Source: Acanthamoeba castellanii str. Neff (taxonomy: Eukaryota; Discosea; Longamoebia; Acanthamoebidae). From it: 18,330 nucleotides of DNA. The stretch covers positions 703,235-721,564 of the forward strand of contig NW_004457380.1 in the NCBI RefSeq assembly GCF_000313135.1. Direction: 5' to 3'. Numbering within the stretch: the stretch's first letter is position 1; every line of letters starts with the position of its first letter. Position numbers and translations under genes: made by a program. The notes beneath the pieces are model-generated. The model ran no database searches and was not told where the DNA came from. It saw only the letters and a list, made by a program, of their open reading frames with translations. Below are positions 9,564 through 17,400 of the stretch, in pieces.

Positions 9564-12500
9564 ATGGCGGAGGGTCGGCTGCCCATCGAGCGGACGCTGA
9601 TTTTGCTGGACACCAACAAATTCCAGGGTGATGAGGAGGCTGTGGAGCTCTCCTTTGGTATGCCGCGTCCTCCCTTCCATCCATTTATTCTCTCAGCGCC
9701 ATCTGTGTAACAATTGGGGGCGTGCATGCTCTCGACTCACGACGCACCTCTCTCGATCCATCTTCAGCCCTGAAGACCAAGAAAGATGGTGGCGCCTTCG
9801 CGGCCAATCGCACCGTGCAGACCCTGTGCGTCGAGGGCATCTCCGAGTACTGCCGCATCATGTACGACGTCTTTCCCGAAGATGCACTCGTACACGTCCC
9901 CCCTCCCTCCCTCCCCTGCCCCCTCGGCCGCTACGCAGCACTGACCCTCGCCCCCCTTCGCTTGGGTCGGCAGGTGTCTGTTATGACCGCGGGCGAGGAG
10001 ACCCAGCGGTTCAACTCGTGGGCGGCCGAGCAGCAGTGCATGAAGCAGGTCAACACCTCCTCTCTACAGACACACGACACGCACGGCGCACACGACCACA
10101 CACACACACACACACAACCACACACACACACACACGGCACACGCGGCACACACGACCATACACGCATGGACGCGAAGTGGGATTGCTGAGGTTGTGTGTG
10201 TGCAGATCATGGATGGGTTCGCGGGCAGCTCCACGAGCGAGGCCACCCTGGGCTGGATCTCGGAGGCGCTCGACCAGGCCGTCGCGACCCTCACCGAGGT
10301 ACGTCAGCAGTTTTGTGTGTCGTGTCTTTGGTCGTGTCGTGTGTCATCGGTATGGTGATTCACCGCTCAACGCACGCATCAGCCGCTCGCGCAAGAAGGC
10401 AAGCCACAGTACAAGAACCGAACACGCCTCATCGTCATCCTGCAGCACCAGCCCTCGACCAGTCTCTACAGGTACACCTCCTCGTAAGACCACAATACAA
10501 TCGCACCTCTGGTTTCGCTCTTCTCACATGCGCCACCGCACACGCACACACACCGCACACGACGCACGACACACGACACACAGTTTCTTTGATGGGGCAG
10601 AAGAGGGCGAGGCGGTGGAGGAGGCGACGAGGGACATGACCCAGCTCCTGGACACACTCATCGCCGAGGCCAACGCCGCGGCTTCGTCCACCACCTTCTC
10701 GCTACAGGCAGGCGAGGACGAAGAGGACACCAACCTACGGTACCCCCACTGCGCCTTGAATTAATTAAAATTTCTTTTATAATTTATAATTTATAAAATA
10801 TAAAAAGAAAATTGATTATAATTGATTTTATATTTGTTTTTTTGATTGTTTATTGCGCCAGGCCGAGAGCCATCGAACACTGCGAGCTGGTGTTGCTGCG
10901 GCTGCGGGACGTGGCCGACGTTAGGGACTGCACGTCGCACCCACCGATCAAGGTTCGCCCACCAACCCATTTGAAGTCGTGCACACAATTCCAAACTCAC
11001 GCGACGCCGCACGCGCACGCGCACGCACTCGCACGCCAGGTATCGAACCACTTGACGGCGTACCTGCACGAGGTGTCGCCCGCGCAGCTTCCCGACGTGC
11101 TGTCGGACCTGTCCATACTCCACTTCAACCTCTCGTCCATCAGGCACGTTAGCTACGCGACGCCACATTCATCACATTCTTCACATTCATCACATTCGCA
11201 CAAGCTGACTGTGTCGTGTCGTTGGTCGTGTCGTTGGTCGTGTCGTTGGTCGTGTCGTTGGTCGTGTCGTGTCGTATCGTGTCGTGTGCTTGGGCAGAGT
11301 GACGGGCATTCCGATGAAGGAGTCGTCGTCCGACTCCACGCGTGCGATCTACGACGTGGTGCTCCTCCACCCGATGGAGAACCAGAACCCCTACGCCTGC
11401 TACTTCTCCACGCCCCGGAGCCAGGAAGACATCGTCGCCGAGTGGTACGCAACATCAAACACCACACGCGCGTGTGCCGTTGTGTTCGTGTGTCGTGTGT
11501 GTCGTGTGCGTGTCGTGTCACAACTCCTCACTCACGGTGCGTGTTCGATCAGGGCTAAAACGAGCCACTACGTGCTGGGGTCCCATCAGCAGCGCCTGGC
11601 CCACGAGCTCGTCGTCCAGTGGAAAACCACCCCCAAGGGCGTCACCGCCGGTGTGTAGCCCCGCTCCCCACCCAACCCACCGCACACGCACACGATCGGT
11701 GACTGATGCGCGTGCGCGTGCGGTCGGGTGGTATAACAGACGCGTACGCGTGTTCGCGTGTGATGCGTGTGTCGCCGCTCGACCTGCGTTCGAGCCCGTC
11801 CGTGTGTCTGCTGAAGCACATCCTGTCGGACAAGGTGGTCACCCTCATCACCCCCGACCAGTCCACCTACCAGGAGGGCAAGATCGTCAAAGCCGGTACC
11901 ATTTCTTTTCTTTTTCTTTTTCTTTTTCTATTCGAATCCATTTATTTGGCTTATTATTTATAGTATTCATTATATACTGTTATTTATTTAGTTATTTTAA
12001 AATTCTGGGTTTGTGGCGAATTGGTGCAGTGAAGGCGTCGTCGCCGATTCCGGCGAGCCATCTGCTGCACGCCCACCACGGGGACGTGTTCCTGCGCCGC
12101 CTGCACGCCCCGCTCAACTGTACTGAGATCAACCTCGACCGCATCTACTCCGTGCCTCTCCACAACCTCCGGGTCAAGGTCCGCACACGCACACGCACAC
12201 GCACACGCACACCCACACGCCTGCGCTGCACGCGCGTGTTTGTGTGTGGTCGGGCTGACGTCGATGAACGCGCGTGTAGAGCCTGGCGCAGGTGGTGGAG
12301 GCCAACACGCACCTGCGGTTGTCCAAGCTGCGACAGTCCAACAGCAAGAAGCAGGGCGCCGCCAAGGCCGGCGTCAAAACCCGGGCCAAGAAAAAGCTGG
12401 TAAGCCCCCACCGCACACGCACGACCGCACGCACCCCACGCACGACCGCACACACTGCCCCCGCTCGGACTGACTTTGACGGTTGGGGCTGGGGTGCAGG

Positions 12501-13865
12501 AGGTGGACCAGATGGACCTGGAGGAGAAGCAGCTGCGGGAGCGGCCCAAGCTGACCCACATCGAGGCCCCCGGCATGCGCTACATCACCACCGAGACCAT
12601 GGAACGCATGACGCGCGTCTTCCCTCCCACCAAGGTATGCGGTGTGTGCGGTGTGTGCGGTGTGTGCGGTGTGTGCCGTGTTGTGTGCGGTGGCTTATAA
12701 AACAAAACACAATGCGCAGAACACGACGCTCATCTTCGGGAAGGATAGATCGAAGGAGCTGAAGCAGCTGCTGCGCCCCTTCAAGCACGCCTTCCTCCAG
12801 AAGGAGAACCTCTCCGAGGACATCAAGGAGACCGTCATCGAGGTGCGTGTCATGTGTCGTGTCGTTGGTCGTGTCGTGTGTTGTGTTGTGTGCGTGACAC
12901 TCATTGCCTCTTGTCGTCGTCCAGAGCGTGACGCGGCTTTACCAGCTGTCGCACGCCAACGACATTCGCGTATTCCCTCAGTTCGCCGGCTCGCAGCCTA
13001 ACCGCAAGGTACCCCACCCCAGCTGTGTTCTCCCTCCAACACCCACTCACGGCCCACCGCGCGTGTCGTGTCGTTGGTCGTTGGTCGTGTCGTTGGTCGT
13101 GTGGTGTCGTGTCGTGTCGTGCCATAGGAGGCGTACAGGCAGCTGTGGCTGGAGCTGCTGGCCTACGGCGAGCGGATGAGCGCCAACGCGGCCCACCAGC
13201 AGATCATCGCCGCCATGCGCTCCCTCTGGCCCGTCGACCAGCCCCCCGACGTCGCCTCCGACGCCACCACCGCCGCCAACGCCAATGCCCAGCGCGCCTC
13301 GCCCGCAGCCCACCCCCAGCCCTCCGCCTCGCCATCGCCATCGTCGTCGGCGTCGGCGTCGAGCCCGCGATCGGGCGGTGGCCAGCCGCCGCACCATCAG
13401 CGGACCGACCCGCGAATGAAGGTCAACGACGCGCTCAAGGGCCGCGTGCGGGCCAAGAGCGGCGGCGGCGGCGGTGGGAAAGGAGGGAACAAGGGCAAGA
13501 GCCCGCGGCCGGACCGGGACCGACCGGAGCGGGAGGGCGCCGGCGTGAAGGAGTGGGAGGGCGGCATCGGTGGGGCCGACGTCGAGATGACGGCGACGGC
13601 GACGTCGACGTCATGGCAGGAGCTGGAGCGGTTCGAGAACATCGAGAAGCTGCGCGAGAAGGGCCGGGAGGAGATGCCAGACCCGCGAGCGACGCCGGAC
13701 AAGCGCGGCGGCGGCCGCAAGCGCGAGAGGGAGCCGCCGTCGCCTGCCGGTGGCGGCGTGGATGGGTCGGCGGCGTCGTCCGTGTTCAACCTCTTCTACG
13801 CCTCCAAGCAGAACCGCCTCTCCAAGAAGCTCGTCGAGTTCGACGGCCGCCTCACCACCGACTAG
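9564..13865 (+). CDS. INTS13: Integrator complex subunit 13 (Asunder) homologue
   Basis: Seventeen exons: 9564-9657, 9768-9889, 9974-10048, 10206-10298, 10383-10471, 10584-10739, 10862-10952, 11040-11143, 11298-11444, 11553-11650, 11740-11895, 12030-12178, 12280-12399, 12500-12634, 12720-12842, 12925-13008, 13128-13865 (TAG). Phases close to give 857 residues, longer than the roughly 700 of the human protein. Family signatures recur in order: SEYCRIMYDVFPEDALV and RFNSWAAEQ near the N-terminus (the VWA-like domain), AIEHCELVLLRLRD, VTGIPMKESS followed by YDVVLLHPME, RVSPLDLRSSPSVCLLKHIL, WQELERFENIEKLREKGREE, and a C-terminal NLFYASKQNRLSKKL. Human INTS13 with INTS10 and INTS14 forms an Integrator arm in nuclear snRNA 3'-end processing and promoter-proximal termination. 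Intron 8 (11144-11297) uses a GC donor. The last exon carries a long Pro/Ala/Ser/Gly-rich linker absent from most exons. Confidence 0.92.
10071..10170 (+). repeat. (CA)n microsatellite in INTS13 intron 3
   Basis: Two long CA dinucleotide tracts (about 10097-10117 and 10119-10134) sit inside CACGACAC/CGGCACAC simple sequence. It fills most of the 157-base intron between 10049 and 10205. Confidence 0.8.
10740..10861 (+). other. AT-rich intron 6 of INTS13
   Basis: This intron is strongly A/T-rich (TTAATTAAAATTTC, TTTATAATTTATAATTTATAAAATATAAAAAG), unlike the AC/GT-repeat introns around it. The donor GTACCC and the CCAG acceptor fit phase 2 on both sides. Confidence 0.7.
11164..11199 (+). repeat. 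Four tandem copies of a 9-mer in INTS13 intron 8
   Basis: CACATTCAT, CACATTCTT, CACATTCAT and CACATTCGC lie head to tail. A different 12-base repeat begins 14 bases further on within the same intron. Confidence 0.85.
11213..11290 (+). repeat. 12-mer tandem repeat (GTCGTGTCGTTG) in INTS13 intron 8
   Basis: About 4.8 copies of GTCGTGTCGTTG run from 11213 to 11270 and decay into GTCGT pentamers up to about 11290. The tract ends a few bases before the CAG acceptor at 11295-11297. Confidence 0.9.
11896..12029 (+). other. AT-rich intron 11 of INTS13
   Basis: After the GTACCA donor come CTTTTT repeats and then a T/A-rich stretch (TTTATTTGGC, TTATTTATAGTATTCAT). Phase 1 on both sides fixes the boundaries. 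Its composition matches intron 6 rather than the AC/GT-repeat introns. Confidence 0.7.
12182..12215 (+). repeat. (ACACGC)n in INTS13 intron 12
   Basis: About five copies of ACACGC directly follow the GTCCGC donor of intron 12. Confidence 0.8.
12641..12680 (+). repeat. (TGTGTGCGG)n in INTS13 intron 14
   Basis: Four copies of the 9-mer TGTGTGCGG start five bases after the exon 14 donor (12635). Confidence 0.85.
12843..12924 (+). repeat. TGTCG-rich intron 15 of INTS13
   Basis: The intron begins GTGCGTGTCATGTGTCGTGTCGTTGGTCGTG-like simple sequence and contains one copy of the TCGTTGGTCGTG unit seen tandemly in other introns. Confidence 0.65.
13061..13122 (+). repeat. 12-mer-type repeat (GTCGTTGGTCGT) in INTS13 intron 16
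   Basis: Degenerate copies of GTCGTTGGTCGT and GTCGT pentamers occupy the second half of intron 16 (13009-13127), a second location in this gene for the unit found in intron 8. Confidence 0.8.
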
Positions 13866-13946
13866 CACCACCATCGTCATCATCGCAGCGTGGCATCACA
13901 CAAAGAAGAAAAAACTCATTTCTCTTTACGTTTGATCTTGAACAAG
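13866..13946 (+). other. Short same-strand intergenic region
   Basis: Only 81 bases separate the INTS13 stop from the next start codon. No AATAAA was found, so the 3' end of INTS13 may overlap the downstream gene or use a variant signal. Confidence 0.5.
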
Positions 13947-14293
13947 ATGTCGCTACGCAAGGTGAGCAGCTATGAGGTGAAGGACTACGTGGCTGAGGCA
14001 CCCCAAACCGCCCAGTGGTGATCTATTGCTTCGAGGAGGGCACGCCGGTGCACTCGTCCATCCTGCAGCCGGCCTTTGTTGAGATCTCGCGAAAGGCCAA
14101 CATCGTCAATCAGTTCCTCACCATTGATGCAGATGAGATCGACGACGAACTGATGGCGGCACTCCACATCTCGTCCTTCCCTGCATTCGTCGTGCACAAG
14201 GGTCCATCCGTCGAACCCACCTCCTTCTCTGTGCAGACCAAGGAGCGCTTGATCACCAACATGGCCAAGGCAGGCGTCATCGATGACAAATAA
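13947..14293 (+). CDS. Small thioredoxin-fold protein without CxxC, one frame break
   Basis: Reading starts at ATG 13947 (MSLRKVSSYEVKDYVAEAP), and after a single-base frame loss near 14004-14008 continues as NRPVVIYCFEEGTPVHSS to a TAA at 14291-14293, about 116 residues in all. The pattern is thioredoxin-like: a beta strand (PVVIYCF), a helix with PAFVEISRKAN in place of the usual helix after the active site, FLTIDADEIDDE, then the cis-Pro-like SSFPAFVVHKG. The usual WCGPC site is absent; only one Cys (YCFEEG) is near that place, so dithiol oxidoreductase activity is unlikely. The stop overlaps an AATAAA (14289-14294). As read, frame 0 stops at TGG-TGA just after the break. It could be a sequence error, a pseudogene, or an unrecognised splice. 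No specific orthologue recognised. Confidence 0.65.
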
Positions 14294-14442
14294 ATCTAAT
14301 CGAATCAAATCGTCTAATCCAAACGATTGAGAAAAATAATTACAGCAAACCACACGATGCTACGTAGCCTCTCCATCTCCATCTCGATCTCGAGAGGGAA
14401 AAGAGAGACTCGGTCGCGCCTGGATCCATCTCTCATCTGGTC
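14294..14442. other. Convergent intergenic region between thioredoxin-like gene and TOR
   Basis: These 149 bases lie between two stop codons facing each other and must contain both 3' UTRs. A TCTCCATCTCCATCTCGATCTCGAG microrepeat occurs at about 14370-14394. No coding signal seen. Confidence 0.55.
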
Positions 14443-17400
14443 TCACCAGAAGGGGCACCAACCAGTGTAGCACTGGCACAGGTTCTCGTGGGAGGTGGCC
14501 TGGTCGATGAGCCTCCGCACCTGCCGCGGCACGTCCAGGCTCTGCTTGTCGCTGAAGTCCTTGCCCCGCAGCTTGGCCGACACGCGGTCGATCACCATCA
14601 ACGCTCTGCGTGTGCGATTCAATTTACAGTTCATCGCGACACGACACGACACGCACACGCAGCACACGCCACACCGCACACCCGCACCGCACACGCATAC
14701 CGTTCGTTCAGGCCGTTCTCGGTGCCTGCGGCGAGTTCGGCGTTGGCCACGCGCGACAGGACGCTCTTGGAGCGGAAGGTCCCCGTGTGCGGCGATCCGT
14801 CATCATCGCCGCTGGGCGAGAAGATCTCTGGCGTCTCCATACCACCCGCGTCTGCCAACCACCAATAGGAGTTAAAAAAGAGCGAAGCTTTGCGAAAGAG
14901 CGAAAGAGAACGAAGGGGAGGGCTCACCATCTTGCTCGCCGGTGTTGGTCGTCTCGCGCACCATTTTGGCGCTGCTCGTCTCGTTGGCGTTGTCGGGCGA
15001 CGTGGGCTGCAGCAGGCGCCAATTGATGAGCGGGTCGTAGACAAAGGCCTCGAGCACGGCCATCACCGACTCGCGGTTGTCGCGCAGCACGCGCATGACC
15101 CGCTCGCACGTGAACCGGAAGTTGCCCTCGATCCCGCTCACCTCCATCGCATTGATCAGCATCCGGGTCAGCCTGAACGGTATCTTCTCCGGGTACTTGT
15201 CTCTGTGCATCGCCACCTGCACGCATATATCACATTAGCGTCGTGTGCGTCGTGTGATGGTGTGTGTGTGTGTGCGTGCGTGCGTGCCGTGCGTGTCGTG
15301 TGTGCCGTGCGTGTCGTGCGTTGCGTTGTGTCGAACCTCGAAGCAGTCGCCAAAGTCGATGTGGGTGATTTTGCCGGTGTGTTGGTCGAGCATGAGGTTG
15401 GACGGGTGGCGGTCGCCCAGGCCCAGGATGTAGCCCACCATCGACATCACCGCCAGCGAGCGCGTGTAGTTGGTGCGCCGCTCCAGCCACACCTCCGAAT
15501 TGGGGCTCTTGAGCCACAGCACCCGGTCCAGGTCCGACCCCTTCGTGTTCTCCAGCGCGTGCTCGAACACCTCGACCTGTGGCCACGATCGACGTTTAAG
15601 GTGGTCGTAGGTTAAGGTGGCGCCAAACGCTTAAGGTGGCACGATGACGTGGGAGATTCAAGTTGTTTAGGGCGAAGTGGTACCTTTTGGATGAGGGACA
15701 GTTCGTCAAACTTGGAGGTGACCTGCATCATCAGCTTGTGCTCGTGATTGAGATCGATCTTGCGTGGCCCGCGATAGCCCCTGCGCAGCAAAACAACGAG
15801 TGTCATTCACCCGCACACGACACACGACACACGACACACACGACACACACGACACACACGACACACACGACACACACGACACACACGACACACAGGTGGA
15901 CGAGCGCGTACTTGATGAGGTCGTGGAGGGTGTCGTGGTTGGGCACCCAGCCGATGAGACCGCTGTTGGGCGACAGGGGGATGATGGCGTAGCGCTGGAT
16001 GCTCAGGTGCCGGTTGGCCGTTTCGCGGTCGTTGGCCAGCAGCGTGTTGATCAGCCCGAACAGCTGCATCACCCTCTCGTCCTGCCGCAGATCCTCGTGG
16101 CCTTTTTGATGTCACACCAAAGTCAGAACACACGCCGCACACATGACACGCACCGCACACGCACCGCACACGCACACACGCACACGCACACGCACACGCA
16201 CACGCACACGCACACGCGCATATAAGCGTACCTTTGAGGAGGAAGGTGTATTCTTTGCCGTTGGAGCCGAGCATGGAGAGCTTGCGGGGCCGCTGCTTGG
16301 AGGAGAAGACGGACAGTATGGGCGCGAACGAGGCGATGTTGACCACCTCGTCCGTGCGGGCCTCGTAGGTGCCCGGCACCGCCAGCTCCAGGTCTCGCGC
16401 CGCCAGCAGATTGGGCGACACATATCTTTGACCATCGACCAACGAGGAGAAGTGAGATGAGCTGACGTCACACCATGCTGACGTCACACCACCACCATAG
16501 CAGAGGAATGTGAGGCACGCACTGGAGTTCGAGGGTCTTCATCTGGCCGGGCTTGAGCTGGTTGTTGATGCGCTTGAAGACCTGGTAGTAGAGGTCCCAC
16601 GCCTGGGTGAGGTCGGCCACCCGGTTGGAGCGCGTGTACTTCTTGCACCAGTCGAGCGCCTCCTGCAGCTGCCGGCCGTAGGCCTGCTGGAAGGCCACCT
16701 CGCGCAGCGTCTCCGGACCCTGCGCCTTCCCCATCAGACGACACGACACGACCAACGACACGACACGACACGACACGACACGACACGACACACAGCACGA
16801 CACACAGCATGACACGACACGCACCTTGTCGAGGATCTCGTGGAGGGTCTCGAGCTTCTTGAGCATGCCCTCGACGTCGCGGTTGCTGAAGTAGAGGCGG
16901 GAGGCGTCCTCGAGGCCCTCGTGCCACATCTCGTGCCACAGGATCGCCACCCGAATGAGCTCCACCGACACCAGCTGCGCGGCCTCGACCATCGAGTTGT
17001 AGTGCTTCCTCATCTTGTCCAGCACACTGCGTTGGTCGCACGACACGCACGACACGGCACGACACGCGAGATGCGCGTAAGTCGCTAAAGTGGTGGTGGG
17101 ATAGTGGGTGGATCGCGGGCGGACCTGTTGGCGGCGGACATGCGGGCGGAGGCGTGGGATTTGGAGGCGACGGAGAGCGGGTAGACGAGGGCCTGCGGGT
17201 GCTCCTTGCCCACGTTGGTCAGCAGGTCGTGCACCATTCGCGCCACGCTCGGCACCGGCGAGTGGATGCGCGCGATCAGCTGAACAATTATCAAAAATAA
17301 AATAAAATTAGTACGTGCGGTTGTCGTTGGTCGTGTCGTTGGTCGTGTCGTTGGTCGTGTCGTTGGTCGTGTCGTTGGTCGTGTCGTGTCGTTGGTCGTG

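Noticed and set aside
13025..13975. Alternative + frame over the last INTS13 exon
   Set aside because: The other frame (13128-13865) keeps the INTS13 tail motifs and the incoming splice phase.
14000..14020. Programmed frameshift in the thioredoxin-like gene
   Set aside because: The site lacks a proper X-XXY-YYZ heptamer in frame and no clear downstream stem was seen; a homopolymer count error is simpler.
15832..15894. Regular short direct repeats, considered as a CRISPR-like array
   Set aside because: Units are 9 bases with no unique spacers, inside a spliced intron of a eukaryotic gene.
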